Notes: generated by a model from the sequence alone, not told the origin. 28,231 nt of DNA from Aliivibrio_A kagoshimensis (GCF_050337105.1 NZ_JAKJSQ010000052.1:1-28231), one strand, 5' to 3'. Shown: positions 6,813 to 14,475, counted from the stretch's first letter. Made by a program: numbers and translations.

Positions 6813-7520
6813 ATGGCGGTAGCAATTAAAGCCAACCCAAATGATTTTGCAGAAACAATCATCATGCCTGGTGATCCTCTTCGAGCAAAATACATAGCAG
6901 AAACTTATTTAACAGACGCTGTTGAAGTCAATAATGTACGTAATATGCTTGGTTATACCGGGATGTACAAAGGTAAACGTTTATCCGTTATGGCTCATGG
7001 TATGGGTATCCCTTCCATCTCTATGTACGCCTATGAATTGATCAAAGACTTTGGCGTAAAAAACTTAATCCGCATCGGTTCTTGTGGTTCAGTCAGTGAT
7101 GATATCCAACTGATGGACGTAGTGATCGCAATGGGTGCCAGCACTGACTCTAAAGCGAACCGTGAGCGCTTCAAAGGTCACGACTTTGCTGCTATTGCTG
7201 ACTACCACCTACTCGAAACTGCCGTTAACACTGCACGCAAACAACAACTCAATGTAAAAGTGGGTAATTTATTCACCTGTGACCTGTTCTATGGCCCGGA
7301 TCCTGATATTTTTCAGGTACTAGAGAAATACGGCATTATTGGTGTGGATATGGAAGTTGCGGGGCTTTACTCGGTGGCAGCCGAACTTGGTGCAAAAGCC
7401 TTAGGAATTCTAACCACCACCGATCACATTAAAAATGGTGGCATGCTAACCATTGAAGAGCGAGAACTGTCGCTTCACCAAATGATTGAACTCGCACTCG
7501 ACACCGCAATCGAGCTATAA
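6813..7520 (+). CDS. deoD: Purine nucleoside phosphorylase (DeoD type, hexameric)
   Basis: A 235-aa cytoplasmic enzyme that splits a purine nucleoside with phosphate into base and (deoxy)ribose-1-phosphate. Family motifs are present: MPGDPLRAK (18-26) and GSCG for phosphate, FY near 159-160 for base stacking, MEVAG (180-184) for ribose, and the catalytic pair D204 and R217. Against E. coli DeoD there are two notable changes: the N-terminal histidine (His4 of E. coli, lent by the neighbouring subunit to the ribose 5'-OH) is replaced by Ala, and the residue before MEVAG is Asp rather than Glu. The ATG is preceded by AAGGTG. It leads an operon with mtnA (22 bp downstream) and an aldolase, which would consume the sugar phosphate it makes. 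Many vibrios carry more than one deoD; this copy looks like the divergent, catabolic one. Confidence 0.93.
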   Translation: MAVAIKANPNDFAETIIMPGDPLRAKYIAETYLTDAVEVNNVRNMLGYTGMYKGKRLSVMAHGMGIPSISMYAYELIKDFGVKNLIRIGSCGSVSDDIQLMDVVIAMGASTDSKANRERFKGHDFAAIADYHLLETAVNTARKQQLNVKVGNLFTCDLFYGPDPDIFQVLEKYGIIGVDMEVAGLYSVAAELGAKALGILTTTDHIKNGGMLTIEERELSLHQMIELALDTAIEL

Positions 7521-7542
7521 CCCCACTGATTAGGTAAATATT

Positions 7543-8640
7543 ATGAAAATTGACGGCAAACATTATCGCTCTATTTGGCAAACAACGGATGGCAACAGCA
7601 TCCACATTTTCAATCAAGAAAAACTCCCGTACGAGTTTGAAATTCTGACCATCTCTTCCATGGAGCAAGCGGCTGAAGCCATTGTCTCAATGAAAGTACG
7701 TGGCGCGCCATTAATAGGCTGTGTGGCTGCATACGGTATGGCTTTCGCAATGTCTGTTGATAGCAGTGATGACTCAATTGAATCGGCTTATCAAACGTTA
7801 GTTAACACTCGCCCTACCGCAATCAATTTGCAATGGGCATTGAATCGAATCTGCCAACGCTTGCGCCAAACTTCCCAACAAGATCGTCAACACGTCGCAT
7901 ATGAAGAGTCTGCCATCATCTGTGATGAAGATGCTGAAATTAACCACAGCATTGGCTTAAATGGGTTAGAGATCATTCGTAAAATCGCCGCCACAAAAGC
8001 ACCGGGAGAAACCGTCAATATTCTCACCCACTGCAATGCAGGCTGGCTTGCAACCGTCGATTGGGGAACCGCATTAGCACCGATGTACTTAGCACATGAT
8101 GAGGGTATCAAGATACACGTCTGGGTTGATGAGACTCGCCCCCGTAACCAAGGTGCACTGACCTCATTTGAATTGGGTGGTCACGGGGTTCCTCATACTT
8201 TAATTGCTGACAATGTCGGTGGCCACCTGATGCAGCATGGCGAAGTGGATATGGTGATTGTAGGCACTGACCGTGTTACTGCTCGTGGTGATGTGTGTAA
8301 TAAAATTGGCACCTACCTAAAAGCGCTTGCTGCACATGCTAATAACGTGCCTTTCTATGTCGCATTGCCCTCTCCAACTATCGACCCAACGGTGTGGGAT
8401 GGCGTAAAAGAGATCCCTATTGAACAGCGCAGTGGCAAAGAGCAATCTCATGTGCAAGGCATTGATGCCAGTGGTCACCGTAGCTTTGTTAACACGGCAC
8501 CGGAAGGTACAGAGTGTGGTAACTACGCATTCGACGTAACACCAGCGGAACTCATAACAGGTTTAATTACAGAAAAAGGAGTTTGTGAAGCCAACAACGA
8601 CGCTTTAAAGGCCATGTTTGCAGACATCATGAACAAATAA
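7543..8640 (+). CDS. mtnA: Methylthioribose-1-phosphate isomerase family protein (MtnA)
   Basis: A 365-aa cytoplasmic aldose-1-phosphate/ketose-1-phosphate isomerase of the eIF2B-like family. Visible are RGAP (53-56) in the phosphate loop, the catalytic Cys164 in THCNAG, ETRPRNQG (197-204) and the catalytic Asp243 in GTDRV, followed by GDVCNKIGT. In methionine salvage MtnA turns methylthioribose-1-phosphate into methylthioribulose-1-phosphate; relatives act on 5-deoxyribose-1-phosphate or ribose-1,5-bisphosphate. No mtnB, mtnC, mtnD or mtnK lies nearby. It instead sits 22 bp after deoD, which would supply ribose-1-phosphate or 5-deoxyribose-1-phosphate, and before a fuculose-phosphate-type aldolase that could cleave the product. 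A role in a nucleoside-to-DHAP route is therefore more likely than classical methionine salvage; the exact substrate is inferred. Confidence 0.9.
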   Translation: MKIDGKHYRSIWQTTDGNSIHIFNQEKLPYEFEILTISSMEQAAEAIVSMKVRGAPLIGCVAAYGMAFAMSVDSSDDSIESAYQTLVNTRPTAINLQWALNRICQRLRQTSQQDRQHVAYEESAIICDEDAEINHSIGLNGLEIIRKIAATKAPGETVNILTHCNAGWLATVDWGTALAPMYLAHDEGIKIHVWVDETRPRNQGALTSFELGGHGVPHTLIADNVGGHLMQHGEVDMVIVGTDRVTARGDVCNKIGTYLKALAAHANNVPFYVALPSPTIDPTVWDGVKEIPIEQRSGKEQSHVQGIDASGHRSFVNTAPEGTECGNYAFDVTPAELITGLITEKGVCEANNDALKAMFADIMNK

Positions 8641-8663
8641 CTCTTCGTTCTATTTCTCTTAAT

Positions 8664-8693
8664 GTGTTGATAGGCAATGTGGTCTATCAACAC
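8664..8693 (+). other. Intercistronic hairpin between mtnA and the aldolase gene
   Basis: A perfect 10-bp stem, GTGTTGATAG (8664-8673) with CTATCAACAC (8684-8693), and a 10-nt loop, in the 107-bp gap after mtnA. There is no T-run, so read-through is likely. Such hairpins commonly protect the upstream message from 3' exonucleases or set the ratio of upstream to downstream product. Confidence 0.6.
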
Positions 8694-8747
8694 GATTCAA
8701 ATCCACTGAACGATCATAATAGAAAAAATTTGCTATAGGAATGCATT

Positions 8748-9398
8748 ATGTTGCTTGAAAAAGAGAGAATCGAGATTGTTGAAACGTGCAAAAAACTGGT
8801 CAATCATAACCTCACCGTTGGCACTGGCGGCAATGTTTCGATATATAACAGAGAGCAAAATTTGATCGCCATCAGTCCAAGTGGTGTCGATTATTTTGCC
8901 GCCAAACCTGAAGATGTTGTGATTATGGATATGGAGGGAAATTGTATTGATTCAATTCGCAAACCTTCAAGTGAATGGGGCATGCATAAAATATTCTATG
9001 ACCGTCGTGATGATATCAATGCAGTGGTTCATACCCACTCGACTTATTGCACTGCGATTGCAACGTTACGACAATCACTGCCCGCTTCAAATTATCTGGT
9101 CGCTTTTTCTGGTTATGACGTTCGTTGCGCCGAATATCAAACTTTCGGTACGCAAGAGCTGGCTGAATCTGCTTATGAGTCAATGAAAGATCGTAGAGCG
9201 GTATTGTTGGCTAACCATGGCTTATTGACAGGATCAGGTACTTTGGATGCCGCTTTTCACATTGCAGAGGAGATTGAACATTGTGCCAAGATACATTGCA
9301 TCGCATCAAGTTTTGGTCAACCGGTCGTTCTTGATCGAGATGAGATGACACTGATGCAAGAAAAATTTAAAACCTATGGTCAACCTCCAAAAAGATAG
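8748..9398 (+). CDS. Class II aldolase, L-fuculose-1-phosphate aldolase family
   Basis: A 216-aa zinc-dependent aldolase, the usual length of FucA. Motifs: GTGGNVS (25-31) for phosphate binding, SPSG (43-46), the catalytic Glu76 in SSEW, the zinc ligands H95 and H97 in VHTHS and H157 in ANHG. The family reversibly cleaves 1-phosphoketoses to DHAP and an aldehyde. Lacking any fucose gene nearby and following deoD and mtnA, it most resembles in context the aldolase of the DHAP shunt (Ald2) or of 5-deoxyribose disposal (DrdA): ribulose-1-phosphate would give glycolaldehyde, 5-deoxyribulose-1-phosphate acetaldehyde, and methylthioribulose-1-phosphate methylthioacetaldehyde. The start has AGGA 8 nt upstream. 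A hairpin separates it from mtnA and a T-rich terminator follows. Confidence 0.88.
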   Translation: MLLEKERIEIVETCKKLVNHNLTVGTGGNVSIYNREQNLIAISPSGVDYFAAKPEDVVIMDMEGNCIDSIRKPSSEWGMHKIFYDRRDDINAVVHTHSTYCTAIATLRQSLPASNYLVAFSGYDVRCAEYQTFGTQELAESAYESMKDRRAVLLANHGLLTGSGTLDAAFHIAEEIEHCAKIHCIASSFGQPVVLDRDEMTLMQEKFKTYGQPPKR

Positions 9399-9422
9399 AC
9401 CACCCCATATACAACAATGCTT

Positions 9423-9444
9423 GGATTGGGTTTTACCTCAATCC
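9423..9444 (+). terminator. Terminator of the deoD-mtnA-aldolase operon
   Basis: GGATTGGG (9423-9430) pairs with CTCAATCC (9437-9444), eight pairs with one G-T, around a 6-nt loop, followed by GGCCC and a T-rich tail (TTTTCCTTCTT). It begins 24 nt after the aldolase stop. Confidence 0.65.
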
Positions 9445-9513
9445 GGCCCTTTTCCTTCTTAAATCTCCTTCTGTGACTTAGCTCTCACATCTGTTCTTTC
9501 TGCAATAAGTCTG

Positions 9514-9535
9514 TATAATTCGCCGCCTATATAAT
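9514..9535 (+). promoter_or_regulatory. ybiT promoter(s) with GC-rich discriminator
   Basis: Two perfect -10 hexamers lie in tandem: TATAAT at 9514-9519 and TATAAT at 9530-9535. The first is followed by TCGCCGCC, a GC-rich discriminator of the kind seen at growth-rate or ppGpp-controlled promoters such as those of stable RNAs. The -35 regions are weak (TGTTCT at 9492-9497 for the first, 16-bp spacer). Regulation is inferred from the motif only. Confidence 0.5.
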
Positions 9536-9556
9536 ACGCACTTTTGCTTCTGTTGA

Positions 9557-9587
9557 TTTGGCTTCTCTGAACCCTTGATAAGCCAAA
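9557..9587 (+). other. Leader hairpin of ybiT
   Basis: TTTGGCTT (9557-9564) pairs perfectly with AAGCCAAA (9580-9587), 15-nt loop, inside the 5' leader. It ends 10 nt before the ribosome site AGGAA (9598-9602) that serves the TTG start at 9610 with a 7-nt spacer. It could tune translation; no leader peptide was found. Confidence 0.45.
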
Positions 9588-9609
9588 CTAAATACCTAGG
9601 AATATTTCT

Positions 9610-11214
9610 TTGATTTCAACCGCGAACATCACCATGCAATTTGGCGCTGAGCCTTTATTTGAAAACATTTCAGCTAAGTTCGGCCACGGTAACCGTTACG
9701 GTTTGATCGGAGCCAATGGATGTGGCAAATCAACATTCATGAAGATTCTTAGTGGCGAACTGACACCAAGCTCTGGCAACATCTCAATCACCCCAGGACA
9801 TAAGCTTGGTGTGCTTAGTCAGGATCAGTTCGCGTTTGAACAATATAACGTTATCGATGTTGTGATCATGGGTGACCGTAAGCTCTGGGAAATCAAAAAA
9901 GAGCGTGACCGTATCTACTCACTACCTGAAATGAGTGAAGAGGATGGCATGCTGGTTGCTGAACTGGAAAGCGAATTCGCTGAAATGGATGGTTACACCG
10001 CAGAGAGCCGTGCGGGTGATATTTTGATTCAAGCTGGTATCGAAGAGGAACTTCACTTCGGTCTAATGCAACAGGTTGCTCCAGGTTGGAAGTTGCGTGT
10101 GTTACTGGCACAAGCCCTGTTTGCTAACCCAGAAATCCTGTTGTTAGATGAGCCAACCAACAACTTGGATATTCATACTATCAACTGGCTTGCTGAAGAG
10201 TTGAATCAACGTAAATGTACCATGATCATCATCTCTCACGATCGCCACTTCTTGAATTCTGTCTGTACCCACATGGCTGATATCGATTACGGTGAGCTGC
10301 GCATCTATCCTGGTAACTATGAATATTTCCTTGAAGCTTCAGGTCTGATCCGTGAGCAACTTCTCGCAGGCAACGCAAAAAAAGCCGCTGAGATTAGCGA
10401 GTTACAAGATTTCGTTAACCGCTTTGGTGCTAACGCCTCGAAAGCGAAGCAAGCAAGCTCTCGAGCTAAAAAGATGGATAAAATCAAACTCGACGATGTG
10501 AAATCAACCAGTCGCATGAGCCCTTCCATCAACTTTGGTGAAGGCAAAAAATTACACCGCCAAGCCCTTGAGTTAGAGAATCTAGGGCACGGATTTGACG
10601 GTGAGATGCTGTTCGAAAAAGGCAATCTACTACTAGAAGCCGGTACTCGATTAGCAGTCATTGGCGAAAATGGCGTAGGAAAAACCACCTTTCTACGCTG
10701 CTTAGTTAAAGAGATAGAGCAAAATCACGGAACGGTTAAGTGGTCTGAAAATGCCTCTGTGGGTTACTGCCCGCAAGACAGCACGGCCGATTTCGACAAC
10801 GATTTAACTATTTTCGATTGGATTTCACAGTGGCGTACCACCAAGCATGATGACTTAATGGTGCGTGGCATTTTAGGCCGCTTATTGTTCACTGCAGATG
10901 ATGCCAATAAGAAAGCAAAGAACTGTTCTGGTGGAGAGAAAAACCGCTTACTGTTTGGTAAATTAATGATGCAAGATATCAATGTTCTGGTTATGGATGA
11001 ACCCACTAACCACATGGATATGGAAGCCATTGAAGCTCTGAATGACGCGCTTAAATGTTATGAAGGCACCTTGATCTTTGTTAGCCATGACCGTGAATTT
11101 GTCTCTTCTCTTGCAACCTCGATCATTGACGTAAAAGAGAAAAAGCTAGTGAACTTCCAAGGCACATACGATGAATATCTGTCGCACCAGAGAAAATTGT
11201 TTGTAGCGGTATAG
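9610..11214 (+). CDS. ybiT: ABC-F family ATPase YbiT
   Basis: A 534-aa soluble protein with two ABC ATPase domains and no membrane part, acting on ribosomes. Domain 1 has Walker A GANGCGKST (34-42), a degenerate signature VAPGWKLRV (about 156-164) also seen in E. coli YbiT, Walker B LLLLDEPTNNLD and the switch region ISHDRHF. A charged helical linker (about 245-305) is the P-site tRNA interaction motif that reaches the peptidyl-transferase centre in ABC-F proteins. Domain 2 has Walker A GENGVGKTT (352-360), signature CSGGEKNRLL and MDEPTNHMD. It aligns with E. coli YbiT from the first residue to the last few. The start is TTG, chosen because it aligns with the E. coli N-terminus and has AGGAA 7 nt upstream. 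It is a single gene with its own promoter, probably a translation-factor housekeeping function rather than antibiotic resistance. Confidence 0.95.
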   Translation: MISTANITMQFGAEPLFENISAKFGHGNRYGLIGANGCGKSTFMKILSGELTPSSGNISITPGHKLGVLSQDQFAFEQYNVIDVVIMGDRKLWEIKKERDRIYSLPEMSEEDGMLVAELESEFAEMDGYTAESRAGDILIQAGIEEELHFGLMQQVAPGWKLRVLLAQALFANPEILLLDEPTNNLDIHTINWLAEELNQRKCTMIIISHDRHFLNSVCTHMADIDYGELRIYPGNYEYFLEASGLIREQLLAGNAKKAAEISELQDFVNRFGANASKAKQASSRAKKMDKIKLDDVKSTSRMSPSINFGEGKKLHRQALELENLGHGFDGEMLFEKGNLLLEAGTRLAVIGENGVGKTTFLRCLVKEIEQNHGTVKWSENASVGYCPQDSTADFDNDLTIFDWISQWRTTKHDDLMVRGILGRLLFTADDANKKAKNCSGGEKNRLLFGKLMMQDINVLVMDEPTNHMDMEAIEALNDALKCYEGTLIFVSHDREFVSSLATSIIDVKEKKLVNFQGTYDEYLSHQRKLFVAV

Positions 11215-11233
11215 AAGCCTCGCTTAAAAGGTC

Positions 11234-11260
11234 CTGCCGAGACTTAATTATTCTCGGCAG
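11234..11260. terminator. Bidirectional hairpin between ybiT and the DUF2007-like gene
   Basis: CTGCCGAGA (11234-11242) pairs perfectly with TCTCGGCAG (11252-11260), 9-bp stem and 9-nt loop. It follows ybiT by 19 nt and its loop holds the stop codon of the leftward gene. On the minus strand GACCTTTT follows, so termination is more plausible in that direction. Confidence 0.55.
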
Positions 11261-11552
11261 TACTGCACTTCCAGCACACTTCAAATGAAACATCATTCTT
11301 CTCTGCACATTGCTGACAGACCCAATCAGGTTCGTTCGTACGTTTTTGTGATAATGTGACCACTTCCATCGCACGGTCAAGGTCTACATCGTTAACAATC
11401 CAAACCTCCGGCCAGCAATCAAACGCCGATATTTCCCCTACTCCTCCCTGCGCATACTCATTTTTAATAAATACATCGATGCCATCAGTTTCAATGATGT
11501 TTTTTACATTATTAACAAAAAAGCTATTCTCGTTGCTATAAACCATCTTCAT
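11244..11552 (-). CDS. DUF2007-like protein with RanBP2-type zinc finger
   Basis: A 102-aa protein with two parts. Residues 1-65 resemble the DUF2007 'putative signal transducing protein' fold: a short helix (NVKNIIETDGIDVFIKNE), a glycine turn and the strand WPEVWIVNDVDLDRAMEVV. Residues 77-96 form a zinc finger, W-x-C-x2-C-x3-N-x6-C-x2-C (Cys 79, 82, 93, 96), which fits the RanBP2 consensus exactly, including its Trp and Asn. In eukaryotes that finger binds ubiquitin or RNA; in bacteria small zinc ribbons fused to DUF2007 are known but their role is not. The ATG at 11552 has GGAA 7 nt upstream; a second ATG is two codons in. It lies after the suf operon on the same strand, 92 bp away, so read-through is possible. 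Function unknown. Confidence 0.7.
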   Translation of the reverse strand: MKMVYSNENSFFVNNVKNIIETDGIDVFIKNEYAQGGVGEISAFDCWPEVWIVNDVDLDRAMEVVTLSQKRTNEPDWVCQQCAEKNDVSFEVCWKCSTAENN

Positions 11553-11566
11553 AAATGCATTCCATA

Positions 11567-11588
11567 CTGATTAGTAATAGGTAATCAG
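11567..11588. repeat. Palindrome upstream of the DUF2007-like gene
   Basis: CTGATTA (11567-11573) and TAATCAG (11582-11588) form a perfect 7-bp inverted repeat with an 8-bp centre, in the 92-bp gap between sufE and the small zinc-finger gene. It could be an operator or a weak 3' hairpin of the suf transcript; there is no T-run. Confidence 0.35.
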
Positions 11589-11644
11589 ATTATTGTAAAC
11601 CAAATATTGCCATAATCTAATCGATTAGCACTGGAATAGCATCT

Positions 11645-12052
11645 CTATTCATCACTCATTAATTGTATTTGCTTTACGATTTCCGCAATACCGATGGCGC
11701 GAGTTGGCGTTAAATGCTGCTCAAGCTCTAATTGTTCAAACCAATATTTAAGGTCAAATTCCAGTACTTGTTCACTGCTTTTTTTGTCATAAGCAATGAC
11801 GATTAACGCTAATAAACCGTTAACTATCACCGAATCACTGCATGCCATTAGCTCAATAACATTCTCATTTTTGTTTAGTACGACCCAAACACGGCTCTGA
11901 CAACCGTGAAGCCGATGAATATCTATTTGCTCACTCTCTGATAAGGTACAGAAACGCTCACCTAGCTCAATTAAATACAGATATTTTTCCTCCCAATCCA
12001 CACAACATCGAAAGTTTAGGGTGACTTTTTCTGGCGTCATTGTTGATATCAT
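11645..12052 (-). CDS. sufE: Cysteine desulfuration protein SufE
   Basis: A 135-aa cytoplasmic sulfur acceptor that takes persulfide from SufS and passes it to the SufBCD scaffold during Fe-S cluster assembly under iron limitation or oxidative stress. The acceptor Cys51 sits in LHGCQSRVWV, at the same residue number as in E. coli SufE. Length is normal (138 in E. coli). The ATG at 12052 lies 3 nt after the sufS stop; another Met four codons in is possible. It is the last gene of sufABCDSE, and the context together with the order argue for SufE rather than its paralogue CsdE. Confidence 0.93.
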   Translation of the reverse strand: MISTMTPEKVTLNFRCCVDWEEKYLYLIELGERFCTLSESEQIDIHRLHGCQSRVWVVLNKNENVIELMACSDSVIVNGLLALIVIAYDKKSSEQVLEFDLKYWFEQLELEQHLTPTRAIGIAEIVKQIQLMSDE

Positions 12053-12055
12053 GAC

Positions 12056-13273
12056 TTATCCTAATAATTTTNTAATGTGATTCAGACGGTTGACCAATAC
12101 ATCCACATCTTGACTGTCACTATACAAACCAAACGATGCTCGGCACACCGCCGTTTGTTCTAACCTGGCTAACAACGGCATCGCGCAGTGATGACCCGTG
12201 CGAATAGCCACACTGTAACGGTCTAAAAAGCTGCCTACATCGTAAGCGTGATGAACACCTACATTGAATGAAATTAGACCAACACGTTTGTTGCTGTTTC
12301 CATATACATTAAGTGAACTTATGTTTTGTAGCTTTTCTTCCGCATACAACATCAACTCCTCTTCATATTGAGTGATGGTATCAATACCTATCTGTTTTAT
12401 GTATTTAATGGCTTCACCTAAACCTAAAACACCCGCAATATTTGGCGTGCCAGCTTCAAACCTCCATGGTGCAGCTTGATAGCTCGTTCCCATCGGTAAT
12501 TGAACGTGATCGATCATGGCTCCTCCTCCTTCCCAAGGTGGTAGCAACTCCGCCCATTTTTTAGCCATATAAAGCACGCCAATCCCGGTCGGCCCGTAAA
12601 GTTTATGACCCGAGAATGTATAAAAATCACACCCTATATCCGACACATTTACGGCTTGATGCATTATCCCTTGAGCGCCATCGATCAAAATTGCAGCACC
12701 ATATTGATGCGAAATGCTGGTCGCTTTTTTAATGGGGTTAATACAACCTAGAACATTAGAGACATGAGTAAGTGCTACCAATTTGGTTCGCGAGCTAAGT
12801 ATGGCTTGCAGGTCATCGAGTAACAGTTCGCCATCCGAGGTCATTGTCCATACTTTAATGGTTAAGCCCAACCTCTCAGATAAAAGCTGCCAAGGAACAA
12901 TATTGGCATGATGCTCCATATCCGTAATGATAATTTCATCGCCTGGCTGAGAAAATGTCGGTAAGAATGTGTTAGCGACTAAATTAATCGCTTCTGTTGT
13001 GCCTTTGGTAAATACAATGTGTTCACGGGATTTCGCTTGAATGAAATCAGCCACATCCTGACGAGTTTGTTCCATATTATCCGTCGCTTGCGAACTCAGT
13101 CGATGAACACCACGATGAACCGTTGCATACTCATTAAGATAAAAGCGCTGCATACGCTCAATAACGGGAGTCGGTGTTTGAGCGGTTGCCGCACTATCAA
13201 GGTAGATATAAGGCGATTCATCTTGAATATTATTGATGATGGGGAAATCACTGCGCCAAGGACTTTTAATCAT
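12056..13273 (-). CDS. sufS: Cysteine desulfurase SufS
   Basis: A 405-aa PLP-dependent class V aminotransferase-fold enzyme that removes sulfur from L-cysteine to form an enzyme persulfide. The PLP lysine is K224 in SGHKLYGP; the catalytic C363 is in RTGHHC, the short-loop type II arrangement that needs SufE. Also visible are HHAN (121-124), DGAQ (198-201) and FEAGTPN (272-278). The start ATG overlaps the sufD stop by the ATGA motif, so translation is coupled. Base 12072 is N, leaving one residue near the C-terminus undetermined (codon ANA); it does not touch the active site. Confidence 0.95.
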   Translation of the reverse strand: MIKSPWRSDFPIINNIQDESPYIYLDSAATAQTPTPVIERMQRFYLNEYATVHRGVHRLSSQATDNMEQTRQDVADFIQAKSREHIVFTKGTTEAINLVANTFLPTFSQPGDEIIITDMEHHANIVPWQLLSERLGLTIKVWTMTSDGELLLDDLQAILSSRTKLVALTHVSNVLGCINPIKKATSISHQYGAAILIDGAQGIMHQAVNVSDIGCDFYTFSGHKLYGPTGIGVLYMAKKWAELLPPWEGGGAMIDHVQLPMGTSYQAAPWRFEAGTPNIAGVLGLGEAIKYIKQIGIDTITQYEEELMLYAEEKLQNISSLNVYGNSNKRVGLISFNVGVHHAYDVGSFLDRYSVAIRTGHHCAMPLLARLEQTAVCRASFGLYSDSQDVDVLVNRLNHIXKLLG

Positions 13274-14475
13274 TTTACGCTCTCCAATCTTTGTTCAATC
13301 CGTAGTAATACGTAGTGGCGCACATTGTCGATTGATACTTGATCACCCACTTGAGCGGCAAAGGCTTTCATAATGATCTGTTGTGCCAACGGCTTAGAAA
13401 TCCCGCGAGCTTGTAGGTAAAATACCTGTTCTGGGTCTATCTGACCGATTGTTGCACCATGACTGCACTTCACATCATCGGCATAGATCTCAAGTTTGGG
13501 GTTGGTGTTTACCTGTGCTTTGTCACCAAGCAACAGATTATGATTGTTCATCTGCCCATCCGTTTTTTGCGCAACTTGATTGACGTAAATCATGCCATCA
13601 AACACGGCCAAACTGTCACCTTGGGCCACAATTTTATGCAGTTGTTCGCTTTGGCAGTGCGATGCACCATGGTGTAGGAAGGTGCGAGTATCGAAACACT
13701 CTCCAGACATGGGTAACACTAAGCTGTTTATACTCACCTCACTCGCTGGATGACAAAGCTCGCCACTTAATTGATGACTTATAAAGCGACCCGATAACAA
13801 GAACGAGCTGCTTTTTGCATTTGCATCGCGCCCAATAATCATGTCGTTATGCGCTAAGTGTTCCTGGTTTCTACCCTCTTCAATTAACTTTACATGCTCA
13901 AATTGAGCACCATCACCGATGTCTATCGACAGACGTGATAGCGTCAAACCGTTCGCATCCATGAGTGATATATGATGCTCAACCAGTTGACATGACGACT
14001 GTTCATTCACTTTGATATGATGACGAACAGATGCCACTTCACCAGCATTTCCATCATTAAAATGTAGAAGATAGATGGGCTTGTCGAGTTGTAACTTAGC
14101 GGGTACGTTTATCCATAAACCACTTTTCGCTATCGAATCTACTAACTCTGCAATAGCATTCAAAGGGGAAATTTCGTTATGCCACTGTTCAAAGCGCAAA
14201 ACATCAACACCTTCAATAGAGTCTGAAAGGTGTGAATGAAACTCCCCATTAATGAATATGAGCCGATAGCCCTCATTGCTCCACAACACGTCGATCATCT
14301 TTGCAAACACGCTCTCTTTCCAATCCTTACTCTTCTGAAAACCATCACTCTTTCTTGTTGGCAGAGTAAACGGTCCTCTATAATGACCATGAGCTTGCAT
14401 CCACTTAGAGTATTGAGTCGACGTTTGTAACTGCGAAAATACCGCAGTTATTTCATGCTCAAGAGATCCATCCAT
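13270..14475 (-). CDS. sufD: Fe-S assembly scaffold subunit SufD
   Basis: A 401-aa beta-helix protein of the SufBC2D scaffold on which Fe-S clusters are built. The C-terminal core carries the conserved CSHGATIGQID (337-347); the His at 339 matches the cluster-related His360 of E. coli SufD. The N-terminal 100 residues are divergent, which is usual for SufD. It overlaps the end of sufC by 17 nt and is coupled to sufS by ATGA, so all subunits are made together. Confidence 0.93.
   Translation of the reverse strand: MDGSLEHEITAVFSQLQTSTQYSKWMQAHGHYRGPFTLPTRKSDGFQKSKDWKESVFAKMIDVLWSNEGYRLIFINGEFHSHLSDSIEGVDVLRFEQWHNEISPLNAIAELVDSIAKSGLWINVPAKLQLDKPIYLLHFNDGNAGEVASVRHHIKVNEQSSCQLVEHHISLMDANGLTLSRLSIDIGDGAQFEHVKLIEEGRNQEHLAHNDMIIGRDANAKSSSFLLSGRFISHQLSGELCHPASEVSINSLVLPMSGECFDTRTFLHHGASHCQSEQLHKIVAQGDSLAVFDGMIYVNQVAQKTDGQMNNHNLLLGDKAQVNTNPKLEIYADDVKCSHGATIGQIDPEQVFYLQARGISKPLAQQIIMKAFAAQVGDQVSIDNVRHYVLLRIEQRLESVK

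Noticed and set aside
8748..9398. True fucose catabolism gene (fucA)
   Set aside because: No fucI, fucK, fucP or fucR is nearby, and the aldolase is grouped with deoD and mtnA.
9472..9489. CRP-like site upstream of ybiT
   Set aside because: TGTGA and TCACA are separated by 8 bp, not the 6 bp CRP needs.
10317..11030. Long minus-strand open frames inside ybiT
   Set aside because: They are antisense to a well-conserved gene, have no ribosome sites and encode low-complexity serine/proline-rich sequence typical of shadow frames.
11617..11628. Palindrome CTAATCGATTAG after sufE
   Set aside because: Short, AT-rich, no T-run and no promoter association; not distinguishable from chance.
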